Positions 37,554 through 46,492 of a stretch of DNA of 64,000 nucleotides are shown in pieces. The position numbers were made by a program, and so were the translations under genes. The DNA is from Paraburkholderia susongensis (GTDB taxonomy: Bacteria > Pseudomonadota > Gammaproteobacteria > Burkholderiales > Burkholderiaceae). Location: the NCBI RefSeq assembly GCF_900177725.1, contig NZ_FXAT01000003.1, positions 248,001 to 312,000 on the forward strand. Direction: 5' to 3'. Numbering within the stretch: the stretch's first letter is position 1; each line of letters opens with the position of its first letter. Under the pieces are notes generated by a model. That model saw only the letters and a list, made by a program, of their open reading frames with translations, was not told the origin of the DNA and did not search any database.

Positions 37554-39728
37554 ATGAACCTGCTCGTGTACAGACGTTGTGCCGTTTCGCTGTTAACCGC
37601 ATTAACCGTGAGTGTGTCGCTGGGTTTGTCGGGGTGTGGTGGCGATGCGTCGGACGGTAGTGGCGCCGTCGCCTCGCTGAAGAGTCAACAGCCCGCGGCG
37701 GTCTCCGCCGCGCAAAGCGAACCCGCAGCGCAGCAAAGCCGCCGCCTCTCGCGCCAAATCGCCGTGGTGCCGCCGCCAATGGGATGGTCGTCATGGAACA
37801 GTCTTGCGGAGAACGTGAATTACAACACGATCAAGGCCGAAGCCGATGGCCTTTCCGCACTGAACGCACAGATAAAATCCGGCGCGCAGTACGAGTACGT
37901 GAACACCGATGAAGGCTGGTGGACCTCAGGGACGAGAGATGCCAACGGCAACTTCGTCATCGACAACACCCAATGGCCCGGCGGCATGCAGGCCATCGCG
38001 CAATATATCCACAGCAAAGGACTGAAAGCGGGCATCTACATCGACGCCGGCCCGCAGGGTTGCGGCACGCGAACCAACGGCACGCATTTCGTCGGTAGCG
38101 ACTTCGCGCATTACGATCACGACTTCCTGCAGTTCGCGCAGTGGGGATTCGACTTCGTGAAGGTTGATTTCTGCGGGGGCAGCGCAGCAGGCTATGATCC
38201 GCAGCAAGCCTACACGGCCATCGCCGATGCAATCGACAAGGCGTACATACAGACCGGCCACCGCGTGACGCTCAGCATCTGCGACTGGGGAACCATCGGC
38301 AGCAACAGCGCGTACCCCGACTTCAATGAGGGACCGTGGGCGTGGGCCGCCGGAGTTGGCCGGATGTGGAGAACGACGGGCGACATCTATGGGCCGAACA
38401 GCGGCGCGCCGAACTTCGGCAGCGTGACCGGCAACTTTCTTGGCAACTACCACCCCGAGGCCCAGCACACCGGCTTCTACAACGACCCCGACATGATGGT
38501 GGCCGGCATGGGCATGACGGCGGTTCACGATCAGGCGCATATGAGCCTGTGGGCGATCTCCGGCGCGCCACTGATTCTCGGCAACGACCTGTCGAAGCCG
38601 CTAACCGCGGATGCCACGCAGTTGATGACCAACACCGATGTCATCGCGGTCGACCAGGACCCACTTGGCACACAAGGCGTAAAGGTCGCACAGTCCGGCG
38701 CGCAGCAGGTGTGGGCGAAGCTTCTGGCCGGCCAGGGACAGCGTGCTGTCGTGCTGTTCAACAACGGCACGACGGACGGGCCGATGACGATCACGTGGCA
38801 GCAACTCGGCCTGGTGCCAAATGCGCGCGCGACCGTGCGTGATCTGTGGGCCGGCAAACAACTCGGCTCGTTTGTCACTTCGTATACGGCACCCACGGTG
38901 CCGGCAGGCGGCGCCGTGATGCTCCTGGTAAGCGGACAGGACGTCGCCGCGACGATCTACCAGCCGACCTCACTTGGCGGCGGTGCATCGTATACGCACT
39001 GCGCGGACTGCGACGGTGGCAGGATCGTTCGGGGACTCGGCACTGCAACGTTCGGCAACGTCGCATCGACCGGCACTGGCGGCTACGTTGAGATTGCCTA
39101 TGCGAACCGCTCTCGCGAAACGTTAACCGCACAACTTTCGACAGACGGCGGCCAGGCGACCACAGTGGCATTTCCGCCGACCGGCGGCGAAGGCCGCATT
39201 GGCACGGTCACGGTCTACGTGCCGCTGCAGCCCGGGGCTAACTCGCTGACGCTGTCGAGCGCGGACAGCACCGCGCCGACGCCCGAGATCGGCACAGTCT
39301 CTGTCGTTGCCGGCCCGGTAACGCTACCGCCGTTCAAGGCCGCCTACGAGGCAGAAGCGTCGAGCAGCGTACTCGCCGGTGGCGCGCGTATTTCGGCGTG
39401 CAGCGGTTGTTCGGGCGGCTCGGACGTCGGCTATATTGGCAACGGCGGGACGTTGACGATCAACAGCATCAGTGTCCCCGCGGACGGCACCTACACCGTG
39501 TTGGTTGGTTATGCGAACGGCGATTCGTCGCCGCGCTCCGCGGACATCAGCTTTAACGGATCAACGCCTGTCACTGTGTCGTTTCCGCCGAGCGGTGGGT
39601 GGAGCACCATCTCGACTCTCGCTGTGACGGGCACATTCAGGTCGGGCAACGCGAACGCGCTGATCTTCTCGAACCCTTCGGGTTGGGCACCGGACATCGA
39701 TGGCATTGGCGCCCCGGCAGCGCAGTAG
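37554..39728 (+). CDS. GH27 alpha-galactosidase lipoprotein with two C-terminal modules
   Basis: A 724-residue exported enzyme. The lipobox is LGLSGC, followed by a Ser/Ala/Gln linker. The GH27 barrel begins PPMGWSSWNSLAENVNYN; the catalytic nucleophile is Asp205 in FVKVDFCGG and the acid/base Asp313 in YNDPDMM, so it should release terminal alpha-galactose. After about residue 475 come two beta-sandwich modules (starting near ATIYQPTSLGGG and KAAYEAEASSSVLAGGA) that look like CBM35-type carbohydrate-binding modules. ATG 37554 has AGGAGA upstream. No sugar transporter adjoins it, and it lies between an IS remnant and a helicase fragment, suggesting acquisition. Confidence 0.88.
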   Translation: MNLLVYRRCAVSLLTALTVSVSLGLSGCGGDASDGSGAVASLKSQQPAAVSAAQSEPAAQQSRRLSRQIAVVPPPMGWSSWNSLAENVNYNTIKAEADGLSALNAQIKSGAQYEYVNTDEGWWTSGTRDANGNFVIDNTQWPGGMQAIAQYIHSKGLKAGIYIDAGPQGCGTRTNGTHFVGSDFAHYDHDFLQFAQWGFDFVKVDFCGGSAAGYDPQQAYTAIADAIDKAYIQTGHRVTLSICDWGTIGSNSAYPDFNEGPWAWAAGVGRMWRTTGDIYGPNSGAPNFGSVTGNFLGNYHPEAQHTGFYNDPDMMVAGMGMTAVHDQAHMSLWAISGAPLILGNDLSKPLTADATQLMTNTDVIAVDQDPLGTQGVKVAQSGAQQVWAKLLAGQGQRAVVLFNNGTTDGPMTITWQQLGLVPNARATVRDLWAGKQLGSFVTSYTAPTVPAGGAVMLLVSGQDVAATIYQPTSLGGGASYTHCADCDGGRIVRGLGTATFGNVASTGTGGYVEIAYANRSRETLTAQLSTDGGQATTVAFPPTGGEGRIGTVTVYVPLQPGANSLTLSSADSTAPTPEIGTVSVVAGPVTLPPFKAAYEAEASSSVLAGGARISACSGCSGGSDVGYIGNGGTLTINSISVPADGTYTVLVGYANGDSSPRSADISFNGSTPVTVSFPPSGGWSTISTLAVTGTFRSGNANALIFSNPSGWAPDIDGIGAPAAQ

Positions 39729-39745
39729 CTTCAGTTGAAGGACCC

Positions 39746-39770
39746 GCGCCGCCGTCTCCAGCGGCGGCGC
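39746..39770 (+). terminator. Hairpin after the GH27 gene
   Basis: GCGCCGCCG and CGGCGGCGC form a 9-bp GC stem with a 7-nt loop, 17 nt after the GH27 stop. It probably ends the transcript or protects its 3' end; there is no T-run. Confidence 0.5.
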
Positions 39771-39925
39771 AAACGTCAAACCGGGGGTAACAGGCGACGT
39801 TGGGGCCGCAACGTGCGGGGTCGCAGCGGGCTGCGCTGGCGGTGAGCTGCCGCTTGCTCTTCGATTTGTTGACGGCGATGACCGCAAGCAGGTCGCGCTG
39901 CTTGCCGAACGCGTCGACGACTATA

Positions 39926-40050
39926 TCGGCATGCCGTCGTTCGCTCGCACTGAGCGACGTGTGGCTGACGAAAGTGCGCACGCCAAGCCTGTTCAACGAG
40001 GCTCCGAGCTTTTCCGCACTCGACCGGGCGTCGCAGAACACAAGACGCTT
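39926..40050 (-). pseudogene. 125-bp fragment of a brxHI-type helicase gene
   Basis: This stretch differs by eight bases from 56797-56921 inside the intact brxHI gene (about 94% identity) and lies on the same strand. It encodes the equivalent of BrxHI residues 246-287 (KRLVFCD...SSAEKLGASLNRLGVRTFVSH...LSASERRHA). DNA on both sides is unrelated to brxHI. It is a relic of duplication or recombination with no function of its own. The remaining gap between the GH27 gene and FmdB (39771-40151) carries nothing else recognisable. Confidence 0.85.
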
Positions 40051-40151
40051 CCCGCACTTTCCTGCACTAGAATGGGTTATTAGTACCCTGCCGGGCGTCG
40101 CTGGCGGTATCTGGCCAGCACGGCGTGTGGGATTCGCGTTGGAGGAATGCC

Positions 40152-40316
40152 ATGCCGACTTACCAGTACAGGTGCGAGAAGTGCGGTGAAATGTTCGAAC
40201 ATGCCGAACATCTTGCTGAACATGAAACCGCTCATCCGAATTGTCCGAAGTGCGGAAGCGAGAAGGTTCAACACATACCCACGCCATTTGTCGCGAAAAC
40301 GTCCAGAAAGAGCTGA
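40152..40316 (+). CDS. FmdB-type zinc-ribbon protein
   Basis: A 54-residue protein beginning MPTYQYRCEKCGEMFEHAEHLAEHE, with a second pair in CPKCGSEKVQHIPTPF. The CxxC...CxxC spacing is that of the FmdB putative regulatory family, thought to bind zinc. GGAGGA lies 5 nt before the ATG. It precedes the adenosine-specific kinase by 46 bp in the same direction. Its role is unknown; FmdB relatives are linked to regulation and stress responses. Confidence 0.85.
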   Translation: MPTYQYRCEKCGEMFEHAEHLAEHETAHPNCPKCGSEKVQHIPTPFVAKTSRKS

Positions 40317-40362
40317 AATCTGTCTGGCCTCGTGTCCTTACCGCTATAGAGCGAGGCCCCTT

Positions 40363-40848
40363 ATGCAATTGCTCACGGTAACAATCGTCAAACCCGAAGC
40401 GACAAATTTCGTCTTAGGGCAATCCCACTTCATCAAGTCCGTCGAAGACCTGCACGAGGCGATGGTCGGCACCGTGCCGGGTATCAAGTTTGGTCTGGCC
40501 TTTTGCGAAGCGTCGGGAAAACGCCTCGTGCGCCGGTCCGGCACCGACGCCGGCCTCATCGAGCTGGCAAGTCAGAATGCCACGGCCATCGGTGCGGGCC
40601 ATAGCTTCGTCATTTTTCTGGGAGATGGCTTTTACCCAGTCAATGTTCTGAACGCGATCAAGGCCGTGCCCGAGGTATGCCGGATCTTCTGCGCAACGGC
40701 GAATCCCACGCAGGTTTTGCTTGCCGAAACGGATCAGGGACGCGGTATCCTGGGTGTCGTTGACGGGTCTGGGCCGCTCGGCGTGGAAAACGAAGAGGAC
40801 GTTCAATGGCGCAAGGATCTGTTACGCGCGATCGGTTACAAGGCGTAG
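40363..40848 (+). CDS. Adenosine-specific kinase family protein
   Basis: A 161-residue protein of the adenosine-specific kinase family (PF04008): LLTVTIVKPEATNFVLGQSHFIKSVEDLHEAMVGTVPGIKFGLAFCEASGKRLVRRSG at the start and CRIFCATANPTQVLLAETDQGRGILGVVDG later. Archaeal members bind or phosphorylate adenosine; bacterial ones are less studied. It ends 6 bp before an Ap4A phosphorylase-like gene, so the two may act together in adenine nucleotide turnover. The ribosome site is weak. Confidence 0.85.
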   Translation: MQLLTVTIVKPEATNFVLGQSHFIKSVEDLHEAMVGTVPGIKFGLAFCEASGKRLVRRSGTDAGLIELASQNATAIGAGHSFVIFLGDGFYPVNVLNAIKAVPEVCRIFCATANPTQVLLAETDQGRGILGVVDGSGPLGVENEEDVQWRKDLLRAIGYKA

Positions 40849-40854
40849 GCGCAA

Positions 40855-41763
40855 ATGCTTTCATCCCCTCTACGTCTTGAGCCCGGCACCCTGTGGCGCG
40901 CCATCCTGCGTCAAACGGAGCATGCGCTGCGTTGCGGTGCACTGCTGCCAATCGAGACGACCCAGGAACTGATCGAAGAAGGGGGAGTACATTTTATTGT
41001 CCGCCAGGTTTCGAGCCTCACCCGCAAGGAAGAAACCCGGCAGGCGAGCAAGGTCGAGGCCGGGGAGCGCAGCACCGTCGATCCGTTCCTGCCTTATGCC
41101 CGGGACCTTTTTGTCGCCGACCTCTCTGATACTCACGTCGCCTTACTCAACAAGTTCAACGTCATCGACCATCATCTGCTGATCGTCACCCGTTGTTTCC
41201 AGGTGCAGGAGGCGCTGCTCGACCTGGCGGACTTTGCATCTCTCGCGGCCTGCATGGCCGAGTTCGATGCCTTGGGCTTCTATAACGGAGGTGCGGCGGC
41301 CGGAGCGAGTCAACGCCACAAGCATCTGCAGATGGTGCCGCTGCCGCTCGGCGAGTCAAGGGTGCCCCTGCTCATTGAATCTGTTTTTGCTTCCGCGCGC
41401 ATGGAGGGGACGATCGGAACCGTACCGGGTCTCGCCTTTCGACACGCGTTCGCCCGTCTGGACCTGAGCCCCGCCGCCTCGCCAAACGCAGCGCAGGCCG
41501 CTTTCGATTGCTACCGCTCGTTGCTCGAAGCGACTGGTCTGAGGGAGATCGAGGCGAACGGCGAACGGCTCCAGTCGGCGCCGTACAACCTGCTTGTCAC
41601 ACGCCGCTGGATGCTGCTGGTGCCGAGGTCCGCGGAGTGTGCCGAGGGTATTTCGGTCAACGCGCTGGGGTTTGCCGGATCGCTCTTCGTACGCGACGCT
41701 GCGCAGCTGCAAACCATCAGGACACTCGGCCCGATGACCGTACTGCAACGCGTCGCTGTTTGA
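40855..41763 (+). CDS. ATP adenylyltransferase (Ap4A phosphorylase)
   Basis: A 302-residue HIT-superfamily nucleotidyltransferase. The HxHxQ active-site motif is QRHKHLQMVPLP near residue 152; NKFNVIDHHLLIVTR and the C-terminal PYNLLVTRRWMLLVPRS match fungal-type APA1/2 and their bacterial relatives. It should phosphorolyse diadenosine tetraphosphate to ATP and ADP. Ap4A accumulates under heat and oxidative stress, which fits the nearby FmdB, CDGSH and universal stress genes. The ATG lies 6 bp after the preceding stop. Confidence 0.85.
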   Translation: MLSSPLRLEPGTLWRAILRQTEHALRCGALLPIETTQELIEEGGVHFIVRQVSSLTRKEETRQASKVEAGERSTVDPFLPYARDLFVADLSDTHVALLNKFNVIDHHLLIVTRCFQVQEALLDLADFASLAACMAEFDALGFYNGGAAAGASQRHKHLQMVPLPLGESRVPLLIESVFASARMEGTIGTVPGLAFRHAFARLDLSPAASPNAAQAAFDCYRSLLEATGLREIEANGERLQSAPYNLLVTRRWMLLVPRSAECAEGISVNALGFAGSLFVRDAAQLQTIRTLGPMTVLQRVAV

Positions 41764-41845
41764 TCAGGGATGCCTGGCATTCCGCATTCACTGGAAGACG
41801 CTCAGGGCAACCTGACTACAAGCCCGTTGCACATCCGGGCTGCCA

Positions 41846-42577
41846 TCACCCGGAGGCTATAGCGCTGCCACCCAGATATGCCGCGCGAACGCGGTGATCC
41901 TGCGCCAGTTCGTGGGCCGGCCCGGCAAGCGCGATCCGGCCGCTTTCCAGCACATAGGCCCGATGCGCGATGCGGAGCGCCTGACGTGCGTTCTGCTCGA
42001 CAAGGAGGATCGAGGTGCCTTCCTTGCAGATGTCGGCAATCATGCCGAAGATCACGCGCACCAGCTTCGGTGCAAGTCCCATGGACGGCTCGTCCAGCAC
42101 GACGATGCGCGGCCGCAACATCAGGGCGCGCGCGATCGCCAGCATCTGCTGTTCGCCACCGCTGAGCGTCCCTGCCAACTGGCTGCGTCGTTCACCGAGG
42201 CGTGGGAAAGTCTCGTAAACCCCGGCCATCCGTTTTTCCAGCACGGCCCCGTCGCTGCGCAACAGGTAGCCGCCGAGGCGCAGATTTTCCTCGACGGAGA
42301 GCGACCCGAACATGCGGCGTCCTTCCGGCACGTGACCCAGACCCAGCGCGACGATCTGGTGAGCCCGCATCCCGATGAGCGGGTGCCCGGCCAGCACGAT
42401 CTGTCCCGCTCGCGGGCGAATCAGGCCGGAAATGGCGCGTAGAGTCGTTGTCTTGCCCGCTCCGTTGCTGCCGAGCAACGCCACGATCTCACCTTCCGCG
42501 ACATCGAGGGATATGCCGTGCAGTACCTCCACGTTCGCGTAGCTCACGTGCAGGTCACGGACTTCTAGGAGTCCCAC
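41846..42577 (-). CDS. livF: Branched-chain amino acid-type ABC ATPase
   Basis: A 243-residue ATPase. Walker A is GSNGAGKTT, signature LSGGEQQML, Walker B RIVVLDEPSMGL, typical of LivF. It starts at GTG 42577, overlapping the LivM-LivG gene by 13 bp. Last gene of an operon livK-livH-livMG-livF. The true substrate may be an amino acid or amide handled by the divergent DadA/racemase genes. Confidence 0.9.
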   Translation of the reverse strand: MGLLEVRDLHVSYANVEVLHGISLDVAEGEIVALLGSNGAGKTTTLRAISGLIRPRAGQIVLAGHPLIGMRAHQIVALGLGHVPEGRRMFGSLSVEENLRLGGYLLRSDGAVLEKRMAGVYETFPRLGERRSQLAGTLSGGEQQMLAIARALMLRPRIVVLDEPSMGLAPKLVRVIFGMIADICKEGTSILLVEQNARQALRIAHRAYVLESGRIALAGPAHELAQDHRVRAAYLGGSAIASG

Positions 42578-44370
42578 AACGATTTCTCCCCGGCGGCATC
42601 GTCGGCCGCTTCATCTATTTCGGCCGTACCCAGATAGGCGTCTATCACGTGCGGATCGGTCTGGATCTCGGATGGCGTTCCCCCGGCGATGATGACACCG
42701 TGGTCCATGACGATGATCCGGTCCGACACCCCCATCACCAGCATCATGTCGTGTTCGATCAGCAGCACCGTCACGCCGAGATTCCGGATACGCCGGATCA
42801 ACTCCATCAGCGCGTGCTTTTCGGTCGGGTTCATCCCAGCCGCCGGCTCGTCCAGCAACAGAAGTTGCGGGTTGCTGGCGAGGGCGCGAGCAATCTCCAG
42901 CCGGCGTTGATCGCCATAGGGCAGGTCGGCCGCACGTTCGCCGGCCCTCGCCCCGAGGCCGACGAAACTGAGCCAGCGCAGGCCCTCTGCGGCGTGATCC
43001 GCTGCCTCGGCACGCGCCGACGGCAACGCAAGCAGTTCGGCGACCAGCAGCGTCCGCAGCCGATGATCCATGCCGGTCAGCACGTTCTCGAAGGCCGTCA
43101 TGTTGGCAAACAGGCGAATGCCCTGGAAGGTGCGCGCCATGCCGGCATGGACGATGCGATGCGGTGCGCCTCCGGCGAGCGACGTTCCGCGCCAAAGCAC
43201 CTGACCGTCGGTTGGGCGGATCACGCCGGTGAGGCAGTTGAACACCGTGGTCTTCCCCGCGCCGTTGGGGCCGATCAGGCTGAGGATTTCCCCGTTGCGC
43301 ACCGTGAAGCTGATACCGCCGACTGCCCGTACACCGCCGAAGCGGCGCTGCATGTTGCGCACATCGAGCAGAATTTCGTCGCCGGCAATCGCCTGGGGCG
43401 CGAATGCCGCAGCGCGGCCGGCGCCCTCGCCCGGTGGCGCCACGCGGCGCAGCGGCGCTGGCCACAGGCCTTGCGGCCGCAGCAGCATCAGGATCACAAG
43501 GCCGATCGCAAAAGCGAAGATGCGCCACAGGTCGAGAAAGCGCAACAACTCGGGCAGGCCGGCAACGATGATGGCGCCGAGTATCACGCCAGGAATGCTC
43601 CCCCGGCCGCCGAGCACGACGACAATCAGGATGGTGACGGATTGCAGATACGTGAAGCCGGTCGGGTCGATCGTCCCGAAGCGGGCGGCGAACAGGCTGC
43701 CCGCAAAACCGCCGATCAGGGCACCCATGACGTAGGCGAGCATTTTGACTCGCAAGGTCGGCACGCCGACGGCTTCAGCCGCCGCCTCATCCTCGCGGAT
43801 GCTGGTCCAGGCGCGCCCAAGCCGCGACTGTCCCAGCCGGATTGCGAACACCAGCACCAGCACGAGGAACGCGATGCCCAGTTCGTAGACCGCACGCGGC
43901 GAGCTGATTTCATAACCGAACAGGTTCGGAGGCGCGATGCCGTAGATACCGTTCGGGCCACCCGTGATGTCGAGATTGGTGGCAATGATGCGCGTGATCT
44001 CGCCGAACCCAAGCGTGACGATGGCCAGATAGTCGCTGCGCAGGCGAAGGGTGGGATAGCCGATGACGATACCCGAAGCCCCGGCAAACGCCAGGCTGAA
44101 CGGCAGCGTTTCCCAGAACGAGAAATGCAGCAAGGTTTCCAGCAACGCCGTCGTGTAAGCGCCGATTGCAAAGAAGGCCGCATAGCCGAGATCCAGCAAC
44201 CCGGCATAACCCACCACGATGTTTAGCCCGAGGCCGAGGATCGAATAGGTGGCGATGGTCAGGCCGACATCGACGATATAGTTGCTCGCGACCACGGGCA
44301 GCGCCACGGCGGCGAGCAGCGCGACGCCAGCGGGGTAAAACCAACGCGATGGCGTCCGCATCGTGCTCAT
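42565..44370 (-). CDS. Fused LivM permease-LivG ATPase
   Basis: A 601-residue fusion. Residues 1 to about 315 are a LivM permease (NYIVDVGLTIATYSILGLGLNIVVGYAGLLDLGYAAFFAIGAYT). After a proline- and alanine-rich linker, residues from about 340 form a LivG ATPase with Walker A GPNGAGKTT, the signature-like PYGDQRRLEIARAL and Walker B LLLLDEPAAGMNP. The frame is continuous and no internal start with a ribosome site is evident. Such LivMG fusions are known in proteobacteria. It lies 3 bp after livH. Confidence 0.92.
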   Translation of the reverse strand: MSTMRTPSRWFYPAGVALLAAVALPVVASNYIVDVGLTIATYSILGLGLNIVVGYAGLLDLGYAAFFAIGAYTTALLETLLHFSFWETLPFSLAFAGASGIVIGYPTLRLRSDYLAIVTLGFGEITRIIATNLDITGGPNGIYGIAPPNLFGYEISSPRAVYELGIAFLVLVLVFAIRLGQSRLGRAWTSIREDEAAAEAVGVPTLRVKMLAYVMGALIGGFAGSLFAARFGTIDPTGFTYLQSVTILIVVVLGGRGSIPGVILGAIIVAGLPELLRFLDLWRIFAFAIGLVILMLLRPQGLWPAPLRRVAPPGEGAGRAAAFAPQAIAGDEILLDVRNMQRRFGGVRAVGGISFTVRNGEILSLIGPNGAGKTTVFNCLTGVIRPTDGQVLWRGTSLAGGAPHRIVHAGMARTFQGIRLFANMTAFENVLTGMDHRLRTLLVAELLALPSARAEAADHAAEGLRWLSFVGLGARAGERAADLPYGDQRRLEIARALASNPQLLLLDEPAAGMNPTEKHALMELIRRIRNLGVTVLLIEHDMMLVMGVSDRIIVMDHGVIIAGGTPSEIQTDPHVIDAYLGTAEIDEAADDAAGEKSLWDS

Positions 44371-44373
44371 CGG

Positions 44374-45273
44374 CTACATTCTCTCGACGACGCGTTCGCC
44401 GAACAATCCGGTCGGCTTGATCACGAGCACGCCGATTAGTACACCAAACACGAGCACATCGGTCCACCGGGACGAGACATAACCCGCGCCGAACGCCTCG
44501 AGCAGACCAATCAGGATGCCGCCGGCCATCGCGCCCGGAATATTGCCGATGCCGCCGAGAACCGCGGCGGTGAAGGCGCGCAGGCCAAGCACGAAACCCA
44601 TGAAAAAATTGATCTGCGTGTAGTAGAGCCCTTCCATGACCCCTGCCACGGCGGCCAGCGCCGAACCTAGGAAGAAGGTCAACTGGATCAGCCGTTCCAC
44701 ATCGATGCCCATCAGGCGCGCGGCGTCCTGATCGATTGCCAGCGCGCGCATCGCAGTGCCGACAAACGTGCGGTGAACGAAGAAATATAACGCGAGCATC
44801 AGCGCAAAGCTGGCCGCGATGATGCCGATCTGGGCGAACGTGATCTGCACGCCCTGGAATTCGAGCCCTGCCTGGCTGAGCACGTGCGGATACGTACTGA
44901 AGCCGGCCCCGTAGATCAACAGCACGCCGTTCTCCAGCGCCAGCGAGACGCCGAGTGCCGTGATCAGGATCGACAGCCGCGGCGCGCGCAGCAGCGGCTG
45001 GTAGGCAAGCCGCTCGATCGCGAGGCCCAGTGCGCCGGTGACCGCCATGGCGGCCACCAGAGCAACCAGCAGCGCCAAAGCGAGCGGGATGTGCGCTGCA
45101 GCAAGCACCGTCAAGCCGGTCCAGCCGATGAACGCGCCCACCATGAACAGGTCGCCATGAGCAAAATTGATCAGCCGGATAATCCCGTAGACCATGGTGT
45201 AGCCGAGGGCGACGAGAGCATAGAACGAGCCGATCGTCAGCCCTTCGACCACTAGCTGGAGGAAGTTGCTCAT
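44374..45273 (-). CDS. livH: Branched-chain amino acid-type ABC permease
   Basis: A 299-residue membrane permease starting LQLVVEGLTIGSFYALVALGYTMVYGIIRLINFAHGDLFMVGAF, the conserved LivH N-terminus, and containing MRALAIDQDAARLMGIDVERLI, the ATPase-contact loop, and VLGGIGNIPGAMAGGILIGL. It pairs with the LivM half of the downstream fusion to form the transmembrane channel. It is 25 bp downstream of livK. Confidence 0.92.
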   Translation of the reverse strand: MSNFLQLVVEGLTIGSFYALVALGYTMVYGIIRLINFAHGDLFMVGAFIGWTGLTVLAAAHIPLALALLVALVAAMAVTGALGLAIERLAYQPLLRAPRLSILITALGVSLALENGVLLIYGAGFSTYPHVLSQAGLEFQGVQITFAQIGIIAASFALMLALYFFVHRTFVGTAMRALAIDQDAARLMGIDVERLIQLTFFLGSALAAVAGVMEGLYYTQINFFMGFVLGLRAFTAAVLGGIGNIPGAMAGGILIGLLEAFGAGYVSSRWTDVLVFGVLIGVLVIKPTGLFGERVVERM

Positions 45274-45298
45274 GGCGGCGCGCGGCGCGCTACAGGGT

Positions 45299-46492
45299 CT
45301 ATTTCATCGCCACCCAGTGTCCGCTTGCATCTTGTCTCTGATAGGGCGTGAACTTGTCGCCTCGCACCATGACGGTGATATACACCGCCACGCTGCGGTC
45401 GCCCTTCGGGTTAAAGCCGATCGTCCCGGTTGCACCCGGATAGTTCGAGATCTTGTGCAAGGCCGCCGTGATCGCGGCGGGCGTCGCCGACTTTGCGTCC
45501 GCGATCGCTTTCGCCGTGACGCCGACAGCATCGTATTCGTAGACGGAATACGGTCCCGGCCCTTGTCCGTAGGCCTTTGTATAGTCGTCGACGAAACTGT
45601 GCGCGCCGCTCAGGAACTGCGCCAGCGGCGCCGTGGTGATGATCATGCCGTCGGCCGCCGGGCCGGCTGTCTTCATCAGTGTCGGATCATTGGTGCCGTC
45701 ACCGCCCATGAAGGTCATCTTCAGGCCCAGTTGGCGGGCTTCCTTCACCAGCAGACCAGCTTCGGAGAAATAGCCGGTGTAGTAGATCACGTCCGGCTTG
45801 AGCGAGGCGACGTGGGTCAGGGTTGGCGAGTAATCCATCTGGCCGGGCGTGATCGCATCGTTGTAGACGACATCGACGCCGTCCTTTTTCAGGGCGTCTA
45901 CGGTGTTGTCGGCGAGGCCCTTGGCGTAGGTCGTGTTGTCGTTGATCACAGCCGCACTTTTCGCGTGCAGCGAATTCTTCATGAAGCCGGCGGCAAATGG
46001 ACCTTGCTCGTCGTCACGGCCAATCGTGCGGAACACGCCGTCGTAGCCCATCTCGGTCAACTTGGGATTAGTCGACGCATCCAGCACGTAGGGAATGCCG
46101 GCGCGATGAAATGTCGTCAATTCCGGCAGCGCCGCGCTGGAGCAGTAACCGCCCGCCACTGCGACGACCCCCGCATCGACGAGCTTCTGCGCCGCCTGCA
46201 CGGCGGTCTGCGCGTCGCAGGCGTCGTCCTCCGGCACCAGTTCGATCTGCTTGCCGAGCACACCGCCAGCCGCATTGATCCGGGCGGCGGCCAGCTTGGC
46301 GCCGTTGACGATGTCAGTACCGGCATTGGCACTGCTACCCGACAGCGGCACCGGCACGCCGATCTTGATGGTCTGGCTTTGCGCCGCCCCAGGGGCGATG
46401 CCGGCGAGCACGGCCAGAGCAGCCAAAGCCGCGATTGTCGTTTGCCGCAAGGCGCGAGCTGCGTCGGGCGAACCATTCTTCTGAGCAATCAT
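45299..46492 (-). CDS. livK: Liv-type ABC transporter periplasmic binding protein
   Basis: A 397-residue secreted protein. The signal peptide ends near GAAQSQ; the mature part begins TIKIGVPVPLSGSSANAGTDIVNGAKLAAARINAAGGVLGKQIELVPEDDACD, the type I periplasmic-binding fold of LivK/LivJ. First gene of the importer operon, with AAGGAG before the ATG. The divergent dadA gene suggests the cargo is a D-amino acid or a related compound. Confidence 0.9.
   Translation of the reverse strand: MIAQKNGSPDAARALRQTTIAALAALAVLAGIAPGAAQSQTIKIGVPVPLSGSSANAGTDIVNGAKLAAARINAAGGVLGKQIELVPEDDACDAQTAVQAAQKLVDAGVVAVAGGYCSSAALPELTTFHRAGIPYVLDASTNPKLTEMGYDGVFRTIGRDDEQGPFAAGFMKNSLHAKSAAVINDNTTYAKGLADNTVDALKKDGVDVVYNDAITPGQMDYSPTLTHVASLKPDVIYYTGYFSEAGLLVKEARQLGLKMTFMGGDGTNDPTLMKTAGPAADGMIITTAPLAQFLSGAHSFVDDYTKAYGQGPGPYSVYEYDAVGVTAKAIADAKSATPAAITAALHKISNYPGATGTIGFNPKGDRSVAVYITVMVRGDKFTPYQRQDASGHWVAMK

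Noticed and set aside
42448..44226. 592-codon plus-strand frame opposite livMG
   Set aside because: Antisense shadow of the LivM-LivG fusion, without recognisable domains or a ribosome site.
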